Assembly (NCBI GenBank): GCA_903813345.2
Contig: CAIIXF020000007.1
Span: 15,980,714-16,044,713 of the forward strand
Direction of reading: 5' to 3'
Length of the DNA stretch: 64,000 nucleotides
Origin: Owenia fusiformis
Lineage: Eukaryota; Annelida; Polychaeta; Sabellida; Oweniidae
Shown here: in pieces, positions 11,601 to 21,811 of the stretch
Numbering within the stretch: the stretch's first letter is position 1
Layout of the letters: every line of letters begins with the position of its first letter
Program-made: the position numbers and the translations under genes
Notes under the pieces: model-generated
Told to the model about the DNA's origin: nothing
The model's input: only the letters and a program-made list of their open reading frames with translations
Databases searched by the model: none

Positions 11601-14008
11601 TGACACACCTATATCACTGAAATTAGCCTGGCCAGCAGAAAACCTGCAATAAAACATAACATATTTTTGAACCATAATACTAAGAGATTGTGGTTTACCT
11701 AGTAGCCTAATAAGTAAACGAGGAACTACATATTCTGAGTATGTTAAGAATGAAGTGCAAACGGATACATACTGTACAGTTGTGTTTCCAGTAAGAGTGG
11801 CACTAGGATGAGAGCCTTGACCAAGGATAAGTGTAGCAGTCATTTCCCAAGGATTGTGGAAGGATCCCACAGCAGACAACACATTTCCCTACAACAGTAC
11901 ATACATATTTGAAGGAATGTTTGGTTGACAATGACTAAAATGTACTTTTGTGGTTTTGGATTGTGCTAATGACTGCCTTTAGTGTACTCCACATTTTCTA
12001 TTTCATTTATTCCTATGTAATAGTATCATTGGTTGAAATGCATTGTATATATACATACTGAAGCTCCTAGCAGGTTAAATGACGGAGCAGTCAGGAAGGG
12101 AATACCCTCGTAAAGTATCTCCATAGGTGTAGAGTACTGCAATGTCTCTGGCTTCTGGTAGCTTACCCCTGATCCAACCTAATTATAATTATGAATAAAT
12201 ACTTCAAAATCACAAAATACATACATAACTTTAAGTTATCTATGCAAATGAACAAAACAGCATTCGCTGAATCAAAATTCATGCAGCTGCTAGTATTGCT
12301 AACACTTATAGTAGTATTTAACATAAACATTATTAATTGTTATTTCAATATTCTATTCCTCATTTCAGGCACACACATTTATGCTTTGCAATGAAATATT
12401 TATATTTCTTGAGGTACCTCTTCATTATCAACAAATGTTTCCCAGCTAGGATCAGAGACATCAGGAACTGGTTCATAAATGACAATATCAGTTATGGTCG
12501 TGTTCAGCAACTCCCCGATTGTGCCAAGCTGGACACAATCTACAATGGTGGCAGAGGCAGCTGCCAAATCAGCAGAAGTCAGGGCTCCTGGTTCTGTTGT
12601 ATTAGTGAAAGTAGTGCTTGGGGACTCGCCAATCTCAAGAGTAATTGTGCTCCCATCTGTTGATCGTTTGTTAAACAATGAACGTCGCTTCCTGCCAGAA
12701 TTTGCACTCACAACTTCCATGACCTTTATCTTGCTGGGATCAATCTTTAGCAGACTAGCCAAATTACTGACAAGGTTTTCTCCAAAGAAGTCATCAACTG
12801 TGATAGCAGGAGAGTTGAAGCTCACGTACAGAACGGATGTCTGCTTGATGGTGATTGGTGTGCTTCCACGTATCAACAAATAAATCTCCCTGCTATCTCT
12901 GTCAACATAGTTATCTCCAGCTTGGCCATTCTCAATGTCTGGGTGGTACTCATCAAATGTTGTTGGAGCTTTCAGTATCATATCTCCGTCGTCATTGTAA
13001 TCATGATTAAGTGGTGGAATGTAGACCCCATCAACATAAACATCAAGACGGAATGGGGCTTTATAGAAGATGGCTGTCCTCACAGTCTGAGACTCGACAG
13101 AATTTAGCAAATGCAGCCTCAGATTCTGGGGAGTGGTACTTGAGAAGTACAAATCATAATGTTTTCCTGAAACAAAATATATGAAAATCAGAGCTATCCT
13201 AGAATTTCTTATTTTAGATAATTCAATTTGCATGTTCTTTGATAACATTAGAAAACCACCCTTTCTCTAAAAACATAAATCTTAAACTACATGTAGAACC
13301 ATTCAGAGCCTATTGATGAGATAATTCTTAGTTCAGCTTATTTATTTGCATTATAAGATATCAATACCTGTTGCAACAATGGAATAAAATGTTGAGATAC
13401 GCTTCTGACATGTATAACCAAAGCACCAGCCATGGTCTTCTGGCCCATTGATTAGGTCAACATACTTGTCACCTACAAGAGCTATGGGTGAGAGACGACG
13501 CATTTCTGTGTCCTTATCCATACTTTCAATGACCATCATCTCATAGTCTAAACCATGACATTCGTACGCCTGCCAATCATCATTCAACACGCAGGATGCA
13601 TCACGTATTATACCTAAAAGTTGAATCAAGGAACACATTAACTCTGCAGGATGTAGACATTTTAAAATTAAATTCAATACGATGAATACGAATATTGCAC
13701 GTCTGGAATATCAATACTAAAGAAAGAATGTACATGTACTCGTACCACCATTGTTCATCACAATTGAAATCCTTTTTTCTATCAGCCCATGGCTCTTAAA
13801 CAATTCGAAACATCTTACCCAGTAGGCTTCATATGAAAGTAACCCACAAACATTTAATTCATTTTGGTTGTACCTTTGTTAGGACAGACATCTTCTGGTA
13901 ACAATCGTGTTCCATCAACCATTGTAAGATATGCCTTAGGTATACGATGATCTCCAATCCCTCTTGCCCGATCTCCATCCCAGGCCCACTCTGACTCTGG
14001 TATGATTG
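8366..14008 (-). CDS. PKHD1L1: Fibrocystin-L (PKHD1L1)-like receptor, copy A, 3' half, cut by the assembly gap
   Basis: Large single-pass membrane protein of the fibrocystin-L family; only the membrane-proximal ectodomain, TM helix and tails are present. Exons on the minus strand: 14008-13874 (cut by the gap, begins mid-codon), 13613-13368, 13166-12418, 12178-12059, 11888-11773, 11643-11382, 11121-10722, 10541-10363, 10219-10105, then alternative last exons 9676-9321 or 8613-8366. All have GT-AG borders and the frame closes with each tail. Family signatures include PESEWAWDG, DGTRLLPEDV, GLDYEMMVIES and DLINGPEDHGWCFGYTCQ, which I recognise from vertebrate PKHD1L1. A furin-type RKRR site lies at 12682-12693. 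A second half of the ectodomain with N-glycosylation sequons (for example GNTT) leads to the TM helix. Every internal exon has the same length as its partner in copy B, so the two are recent paralogues. The upstream part (signal peptide, IPT, G8 and PbH1 regions) is not in this contig. Confidence 0.88.
9161..9204 (-). pseudogene. Copy A decayed terminal exon, tail type 2 relic
   Basis: Reading the minus strand, an acceptor (TTTACCAG) is followed by AAATTCGAAATCAAGAAGAG and GGGGTTCCCAAAATG. This aligns with the start of the type-2 tail exon of copy B at 20839. It is in the right phase but reaches TGA after about 14 residues (KIRNQEEGVPKMST), while copy B codes for 104. Downstream similarity fades quickly. 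It could be a dead exon, or still be used to make a receptor with almost no tail. Confidence 0.62.
9321..9676 (-). CDS. Copy A terminal exon, tail type 1
   Basis: Acceptor TTTGCCAG, then a 118-residue cytoplasmic tail ending in a stop at 9321-9323. It starts KFGSTGRISPESMDDLKHL, has a proline/serine-rich stretch (SPTYPTPPVTPRPSS) with possible SH3-type PxxP motifs, then WYMPRDSVINQQDLEQITA and the terminal GMGALNTLYDHKDEDLNIDL. The copy B partner (20328-20704) is very similar but has a different proline-rich insert. It is the most highly conserved of the tails. Confidence 0.85.
10105..10219 (-). CDS. Copy A transmembrane exon
   Basis: 115-bp exon with one hydrophobic helix: a short extracellular DAPNSN start, then VIIIAAAAGSVAVVAIVIII and a stop-transfer MMKGKKS. 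It ends in phase 1, and all tail exons begin in the matching phase. Orientation (outside N-terminal, inside C-terminal) follows from the basic stop-transfer side and from the upstream sequons. Confidence 0.88.
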
Positions 14009-14508
14009 NNNNNNNNNNNNNNNNNNNNNNNNNNNNNNNNNNNNNNNNNNNNNNNNNNNNNNNNNNNNNNNNNNNNNNNNNNNNNNNNNNNNNNNNNNNN
14101 NNNNNNNNNNNNNNNNNNNNNNNNNNNNNNNNNNNNNNNNNNNNNNNNNNNNNNNNNNNNNNNNNNNNNNNNNNNNNNNNNNNNNNNNNNNNNNNNNNNN
14201 NNNNNNNNNNNNNNNNNNNNNNNNNNNNNNNNNNNNNNNNNNNNNNNNNNNNNNNNNNNNNNNNNNNNNNNNNNNNNNNNNNNNNNNNNNNNNNNNNNNN
14301 NNNNNNNNNNNNNNNNNNNNNNNNNNNNNNNNNNNNNNNNNNNNNNNNNNNNNNNNNNNNNNNNNNNNNNNNNNNNNNNNNNNNNNNNNNNNNNNNNNNN
14401 NNNNNNNNNNNNNNNNNNNNNNNNNNNNNNNNNNNNNNNNNNNNNNNNNNNNNNNNNNNNNNNNNNNNNNNNNNNNNNNNNNNNNNNNNNNNNNNNNNNN
14501 NNNNNNNN
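14009..14508. other. Assembly gap (500 N)
   Basis: Exactly 500 N. It truncates copy A in the middle of an exon: the lost part corresponds to bases before about 15718 of copy B. The sequences on the two sides do not continue each other, so real sequence of unknown length is missing. Any reading frame drawn through it is an artefact. Confidence 0.99.
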
Positions 14509-14786
14509 TTTAGGTGAAATTTGAGAATACCAGCAACTCTTTTTTATACTCTCATGTCAATAGTAATACTCCATTCTATAATCACAGTTTTCATTGAGGT
14601 TTTTGCCAGTTGCTCTGCGGAACCCCAATTCAAGTTACTATGACAACCACTACATTGCCAAATATGAACATTTCTTCAGGATGGTTAGTGAATAGTATAA
14701 TGCGACACCTATGTAGGTTTGACATCCATATTTCGTAAAATGAAAGTTTAAGAACAAAATAAGCAAAACATCTTCTGTGTTTGCAG
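14509..14786 (+). other. Short contig start upstream of copy B exon 1; no firm gene
   Basis: The contig begins TTTAGGTGAAATTTGAG, which could be an acceptor followed by an exon (VKFENTSNSFLYSHVNSNTP in one frame) that stops at a TGA after about 27 codons without a good donor. I could not match it to a fibrocystin-L segment and treat it as intron. Confidence 0.4.
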
Positions 14787-17700
14787 GCAGTTCTGTAGAG
14801 GCATGGTCTAACAATGTGGCCCACTCCTCTATGTTTGGTGTCCTTATGAACAAGGAGACCCTTCCTTCATCAATGGCAAGCTGTTTGAAAATCTCAGGCT
14901 TTGATTTGTGGATGAGTTATGATTATGGTATATATATCCAACAAGGTATAAAGGAAACCAGGATTGAAAATGTGCGACTCTTGGATAACCAACTTAGTTT
15001 GATTATGATTAACAATGGTCCAGCCGCACTTTCACATGTAGCTGAAGACAGAATTTATAAAGTCAGCAACTCACTCTTTGTTGGAACCAGTGCTGCCTAT
15101 GATTGTAACACTGTAAAGCATAATGATGATAACATTAAAAACAGTGGATTTGCCAGGACAGGTATCCAATCAAGTGGTCGTGTTGGATTCTTTTGGCCAT
15201 CTTTTCTGTCTGGTCATAATGCAGCACCTACAAAGCCTTTTAAAGGAATGACGTCTTACCCTGCTATTGCTGGACTGGTTACTGTGGACTGTAAGTAGGA
15301 AAATTTCTTTCAGTTTCAATGTTATGACATATGATCATCTCTATTTGTTAATGTTAATGAAAGAGTGAATTGAAACAGAAAACATAAAACATAATTGCAA
15401 CTATAATTTGTAAATGTAGAAAATTTGAAAACAAAACTACATTGCATTTTCAGCTGTCACATTTGCAAATTTTGGGGACAATCGTTGTGGTGGGAAAGAT
15501 ATTGTTATCACGACAAATCCCAATAATGTTGATGCTATGCACCCAGTTAGAACAAGCAACATTGAACTTTTAAATGTAGCTGAGAAAGGAAAAGCCTTTC
15601 TTGGCAGACCACTACTCAGTCATATTGATCCTTCAAATTGTGTTGACATGGAATGTGATGCTAAAAAGAAGGCTATACTGGACGATCTTGATGGTACATT
15701 CCTTGGGAGTATTGGAACAATCATACCAGAGTCAGAGTGGGCCTGGGATGGAGATCGGTCCAGAGGGATTGGAGACTATCGTATACCAAAGGTATACCTT
15801 ACAGCCGCTGATGGAACAAGGTTGTTTCCAGAAGATCTTTGTCCTAACAAAGGTACCATCAATTAGAATTTAATATAATTGCTCATTTTCTAAATTGATT
15901 TTCTGATGTAGGTGTCATTTGTACATACTCTCTTTAATATGAATAGTCCAGATATTCAACATTCTTATTCATCTAATTGAGTCTGACAAACATTTACTTT
16001 GAGAAAAATTGAGATGTGTTCTTTTGTTCAATTTTAGGTATAATTCGTGATGCATCCTGCGTGTTGAACAATGATTGGCAGGCATACGAATGTCATGGTT
16101 TGGACTATGAGATGATGGTCATAGAAAGTCTGGATAAGGACACAGAAATGCGTCGTCTCTCACCCATATCTCTTGTAGGTGACAAATATGTTGACCTAAT
16201 CAATGGGCCAGAAGACCACGGCTGGTGCTTTGGTTATACATGTCAGAAGCGTATATCAACATTTTATTCCATTGTTGCCACAGGTATGAGCATTAAATAC
16301 AATTACACATGCTGCTGTCATTAACAGTGCATAGATATGTATAAAAATGACTCGGAAATATAACTTATCAAGACACAATTTTATGGATGTTTTAAGATTG
16401 TTGAAGGGAAAAAGTGTGGTTGTTACTCCAAGTCTAGCTTCTAGGAATATTAGGATTCAGAAAATTGTATATTTACATGTAGCGCTTGTGACTATTCTGT
16501 CATTTATTCTATTGCTTTCTGTAGTCTAGAGATACAAAATTACAAGGCTCCTTTGGACCTTTGAATCTGAAATTCTATGACATCCCTGAGTTGCATATGA
16601 TATTTTGTTTCAGGTAAACATTATGATTTGTACTTCACAAGTACCAGCCCCCAGAATTTGCGGTTGCATTTGCTGAATGCTGTTGAGTCTCAGACTGTAA
16701 GTGTGGCCATCTTCTACAAAGCCCCCTACCGTCTCGATCTTTATGTGGATGGAGTCTACAGGCCAGCACTTAATCATGATTTCAATGATGATGGAGATAT
16801 GATACTTAAAGCTCCAACAACATTTGATGAGTACCACCCAGATCTTGTAAATGGTCAAGCTGGAGATAACTATGTTGACAGAGATCTCAGAGAGCTTTAT
16901 GTTTTGATACGTGGTAACAGGCCGATCACCATCAAGCAGACATCTGTACTGTATGTGAGCTTCAACACTCCTGCTATCACAATTGATGAATTCTTTGGCG
17001 AGAATATTGTGAGTAATCTGGCCTTACTGCTTAAGATTGACCCAAGCAAGATAAAGGTCATGGAAGTTGTTAGTGCAAACTCTGGAAGGAAACGACGTTC
17101 ATTGTTTAACAAAAGATCAGCAAATGGTAACTCCATTACCCTAGAAATTGGAGAGACCCCAAGCTCTACTTTCACTAACACAACAGAACCAGGAGCACTG
17201 ACTTCTGCTGATTTGGCAACTGCCTCTGCCACCATTGTAGATGCTGTCCAGCTTGGCACAATCGGGGAGTCGCTGAACACAACCATAACTGATATTGTCA
17301 TTTATGAACCGGTTCCTGATGTCTCTGATCCTAACTGGGAAACATTTGATGATGATGAACAGGTAATGCTTGAATATGTTTAACGAAAAATATATAACTG
17401 TTCTTTAGAATGAATTTTCAAAAAAAGCAGTAAATCTTGTGCATCAATTTCATTTGCAAATGTTACGTTCTTGTTATATTGCACACATACTGTATCATTG
17501 GCTTTCTTTTTGTTTGTTAATATTTGTTTTTCTCTTTAGGTTGGAACAGGCGTGAATTACATGAAACCCGAAACACTACAGTATTCTACAGCTTTGGATG
17601 TCCTCTATGAGACTGTGCCCTTCAAGACGGCCCCTGTATTTAATCTGCTTGGAGTCTCAGTATGTATATCTAGCAGTCTTCCACAGAAATTCCACATTAT

Positions 17701-20700
17701 TTTTATATATGATTAACTTTATTCCTACTTTAGATGTATATATTGTAAAATATAGAAACTATATATTATATCTACAGGGAAATGTTTTGCCTGCTGTTGG
17801 ATCCTTCCACAATCCTTGGGAAATGACTGCTACACTGATCCTTGGCCAAGGCTCTCATACTCTTGCCACTCTTACTGGAAACACAACTATACAGTAAGTA
17901 TACATGCCAATTTTATCCTACTCAGAATGTGTAGTTTGAGCCCATGCGGTTAAACGTAATCTATTATGGTTCAGATATATGTAATGTTTTATTGCAGGTT
18001 TTCTGCTGGCCAAGCTAATTTTAGTGGTCTAGGTGTGTCACATGGAGGGTCTGGGTATCAGATATTCTTCGCTGTGACTCATCCAGCTGATAGCACAGGC
18101 TTCAACATGACAACACCAGAGTTCTCTGTCCCAATCACTCCCCTCAGTGCTAATGTAACATGCAGTGGTTCAATGCTGTCCGCTGGAGGAGATATGGGCC
18201 TCAGTGTTGAGATAATAGATGGTTACACTAACTTGAAATATGAAGACATTGCATTAAAGGTATATTATAGCAAACATAAATGAATTGCCATTAAAATGAC
18301 CTGTAAAATTTAAGATTAGATTGAATGAAATAATCACCAGGAAACTGTTAGAATAAATGCCTAATAACTTTTTATCACACTTTTGTCATCTTGTGCTGAT
18401 CGGCGTGTCAAGATCTAAAGATTTTGGGCATGCTATATAAATAACTTGGGAACAATTTTGCTCTCTAAAATGTGTTTTACCTCTGGATAATAATGTTACA
18501 TGTTTTGTCAGGGTTTACCAGCTGGTTCTTGTGTTGTTTCCAAAAGTGTTTCAAAATTTCTGCCACCAACGTGGTCTAAAATTGTACATCTTCAATCTTA
18601 CATCTTGTGTCGGTTCTTAAAATACATGTTCCCATGCTTATTATTCATAATAGGGTCACACATGGAGTGCCAGCGTTAGTCTGAACAGCGTCACCAGCAA
18701 CGTCGGTGTCCTCTCTGGAGTGGATACAGTCACTATTGACCCAAGTACAGGAGTAGGACAATTCAGCCTTAGCATGACCCCTTCCTCACCCATCAGGGTT
18801 CTCGTTGATGTCCATGTCACCTCCAACCCTGCAGATTATGATTTTGTTGTGACCAGTGCAGCTATGGACATCATGCCCAGTAGCTATACTCCTGTCACTG
18901 TTGACACCACCAAGGCTGTTCAGTTGTTCTTTGATGCCGATTATGATGCTATTGTCCTCAACAAAGAGAGCATGTTTATTGCCGAAATGTATAACTACTT
19001 TGTACCCAAGTACTACACCAATGCTACACTGGGTAGCTGGGATGTGGCTAAAGGTATTAAACAATGCATTTTAATAGATGAATCATATGCTATTAGATAT
19101 AAGTTACCTTAATATACATTATCTCTTAGAAGTGCCAATATTCAGTTGCTATAGATATCAGAACAAATCAAAGTTGTTTTGTAGCAATTTCGTCAAGGTT
19201 CATGGCTACACAAACAAATTTTTCTTTATAACACAATCAGGTTTGATGACTTAAATGTTTATTGTATCAGCCAATCAATTAATAAATGCATTGTCAATAA
19301 ATTAACACCCAATCGTTACATATTAATATTCCAGGAAGCATCATTCTCTCATTCTCTGTGAATGGCTATGGTCCTGATGTTGAGAGTGTCCTTAGTGAAA
19401 TTTATGATGAGGTTTCTAGAGACCTGCTCCTAACCTTTGATGGTACAGACATCGTGGCACGTAGAGAGATGACAGTGGATGGTGAGCAGTATCTTGGTGG
19501 ACCGGCACCTCCTGTAAGTAATAGACGGAATCTGTAAAACAGTCTATAAATTTTTCATGTAAACCTATAGGTAAAAATCTTCTGCATTCTGCTAATCTTT
19601 GAGTAACTTTTATAAATAAATCACTATCACCCATCACTATAAAAGCAGCACTAATACAGTATCTTAAAAATGACTTATTACCTTTTTACAGGCTGCACCA
19701 AATGGTGACACGACTATTATCATAGCTGCAGCTGCAGGCTCTGTTGCTGTAGTTGCCATAGTGATCATTGTCATTGTTGTTATCATGATGAAAGGAAAGA
19801 AATCTAGTAAGTACACTCTTTTTGAGAACCTAATTTATTGAAATGTCAAAATATATTTGGTTGTGAATAAAGAAATGTGAATTAAGCGTTCCAACCCCAG
19901 GTAAGTATTTAAGATGGTATGTAAATTTAAGTATTAAATAGTAATTACTAGCTTACCTTCATATTTGACACCATGAAAAGTCAATTTTACAAGCATTTTA
20001 ATAATTAAACATAGCTTTATTTAATTTTTTAAAGATGTTCTTGGATTAAGGGCAGTGTTGTAAAAGAATATCACAGTAAACAATGTTTGGCTTATTTCTT
20101 GTCATGACTTCATAATAGCACTACAGTTGTATAAGGTTTTATTTAAATACTCTGTTTTATATGGTCTGTTCTTTCTAGATTACTTAATAACAGACCTAAA
20201 ACAATAAGAAATGTATATGTACAGGATTTTGTATGATTTACAAACTGAAATAAATGCTCCTGTATTGTTACTTTGGAACTTTTCTACCTTTATAGTTAAT
20301 ATTGAATAATTTCCCTTGCTTTGCCAGAGTTTGGCAGTACAGGAAGAATCTCACCTGACAGCATAGATGATCTTAAGCATCTGAAAAATGACTCCCCAAC
20401 ACGCCTTGACACCCCTGGCCATTTGTCTCCCCCACCTGCCTCCCCCAGGCCCTCAAGCGCAGGCAACGTGGGGCCAGATGGCATGTCCAGACCATGGTAC
20501 ATGCCCAGAGATAGCGTCATTAACCAGCAAGATTTGGAACAAATAACAGCCTCAGATGTGGCAAATGACTCGAAGTGGAAGAAAGCTAATAGGAAATTAG
20601 GCCCAGTGCTTGCTCCTAAACAGAAAGCCTTCACAGGAATGGGTGCAATTAACACTCTTTACGACCAACAGGAGAATGACGAGGACCTATACAGTGACCT

Positions 20701-21811
20701 TTAGGACTCTAATACTTTCTCATTTAACTCCAGGATTTACTTGCTTGTGTTGATGAAAAGTTTCTTCAATCCTGCTAATACATACTTAATATGGATACGA
20801 ATTACCTAATCTCTAATCTTGTTTTCCTTTTTTCTCAGAAATCCACAACCAGGCGGAGGAGGTTCCCAAAATTACTAATTCTAAACCTGAAAAGGAAATT
20901 AACCTAAAGACTGCTTCTGATAAACTGCCTCCTTGTGAAAAGAAAATAGTTAAACGAAAGAGTTCGCTTGTTAGGCGTAAAAGTACACATGTTGATATGG
21001 ACATTAACGATCTCCCCAAGATCAATATGAGCAAACCCAAGATAAAATTGAAGCCGATAATAAGTCGTAAACCCAATAGCTTCCATGTGATGGGGCCTGT
21101 GAGCACATTGTACATGGATAACAAAGGCACTGATTTAAATCTTGATGATTAAGCATCCCCTTATAATACCTTAATTGCAATACCACGTTACCCGCAGAGC
21201 ACTATAACAGCAAATTGAAGAACACTTCATCTAATAATATACGTTTTACAATAGCACCATATTGCAGCTTACAATCAAACTAACAGTGTCTACATGTGTG
21301 TGTTACAGTATAATGCCTTTTGACATTAACATCATGCATGTTTTATGAAGTTTGTTTGAATGCAGTTATTTTGTTTTCAGCTTGATTACTAACTTTGATT
21401 TTCAGTTGGTGTTAATGTACATGTATGTCACATAACAGCGTCACTTTTGAAAGATGAGCAATCATTATCACAACATGTTTCATGTTTTAATTTTTCCACG
21501 TTTGTTTAATATGTGCACCAAATAACACCTGTCACATTTTCTAACTTTATTTAGAGGGCAAAGTTTCGCCCAGCGCAGCTGATCTCAGTAAACTATCTGA
21601 GGACCCCACTCCTGGTAGATCTGAGACGCCTGTCATGCCATTCAGAGGAGACAGGATTGTTGAATCTGGGGATGAACCTGTCACTAAAGATGTGTTTAAG
21701 AAACTGACGCCCTTACCGGCTATTAACACCGGCCATACCTTCAATAGCATGGCCCCAATGGGGACTTTGTATGATCAACAGGAGCATAACGATGATCTTG
21801 ATGACTTATAA
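14787..21811 (+). CDS. PKHD1L1: Fibrocystin-L (PKHD1L1)-like receptor, copy B, 3' half
   Basis: Membrane-proximal half of a fibrocystin-L family receptor. Exons: 14787-15290, 15454-15852, 16038-16283, 16614-17362, 17540-17659, 17778-17893, 17998-18259, 18654-19053, 19335-19513, 19692-19806, then one of three last exons (20328-20704, 20839-21152, 21555-21811). All junctions are GT-AG, and the frame closes for each tail (about 1155, 1134 or 1115 residues present). The first exon carries the family block WSNNVAHSSMFGV, typical of the end of the parallel beta-helix region. Next come SEWAWDGDRSRGIGDYRIPK, YEMMVIESLDKDTEMRRLSP and LINGPEDHGWCFGYTC. A furin-type RKRR site is at 17087-17098. Sequons (NTTI, NMTT, NATL) and a TM helix follow. 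The N-terminal part is missing at the contig start. In the flipped model of the locus it belongs downstream of the CAP gene at 48604-42762. Confidence 0.9.
19692..19806 (+). CDS. Copy B transmembrane exon
   Basis: 115 bp, same length and phase as the copy A exon. It encodes a short AAPNGD lead, a single helix of about 25 hydrophobic residues (IIIAAAAGSVAVVAIVIIVI) and the basic stop MMKGKKS. The donor follows TCTA, leaving one base that combines with AG or AA of any of three downstream acceptors to give lysine. Confidence 0.88.
20328..20704 (+). CDS. Copy B terminal exon, tail type 1
   Basis: Acceptor TTGCCAG, stop TAG at 20702-20704, 125-residue tail counting the split lysine. Order of blocks: FGSTGRISPDSIDDLKHLKN, a proline-rich insert (SPPPASPRPSS), GMSRPWYMPRDSVINQQDLE, KLGPVLAPKQKAF and the acidic end TLYDQQENDEDLYSDL. 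The C-terminal SDL fits a class I PDZ-ligand pattern; this is an inference. No AATAAA lies between this stop and the next tail exon, so its 3' UTR probably runs through the other tails. Confidence 0.86.
20839..21152 (+). CDS. Copy B alternative terminal exon, tail type 2
   Basis: Pyrimidine-rich acceptor TTTTTTCTCAG, then AA|ATC in the same phase as tail 1, ending TAA at 21150-21152; 104 residues. It is lysine-rich with two basophilic-kinase-like sites (KRKSS and RRKST, PKA consensus R-R-x-S/T), then PNSFHVMGPVSTLYMDNKGTD and LNLDD. The terminal TLY block aligns with the ends of tails 1 and 3, so the three exons look like diverged tandem duplicates. Copy A retains only a truncated relic. Confidence 0.75.
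21555..21811 (+). CDS. Copy B alternative terminal exon, tail type 3
   Basis: Acceptor CTTTATTTAG, AG|GGC, same phase, stop TAA at 21809-21811; 85 residues. Blocks: KGKVSPSAADLSKLSEDP, RSETPVMPFRGDRI, VFKKLTPLPAINTGHTF and the end MAPMGTLYDQQEHNDDLDDL. It matches copy A exon 8613-8366 over most of its length, so selection has kept it in both paralogues. Confidence 0.83.

Noticed and set aside
14002-14524. Open frames of about 170 codons
   Set aside because: They consist almost wholly of N from the assembly gap.
8366-21811. True head-to-head gene pair with a shared bidirectional promoter
   Set aside because: Neither copy has its 5' end here: both are cut in the middle of coding sequence at the contig edges, so there is no promoter between them.
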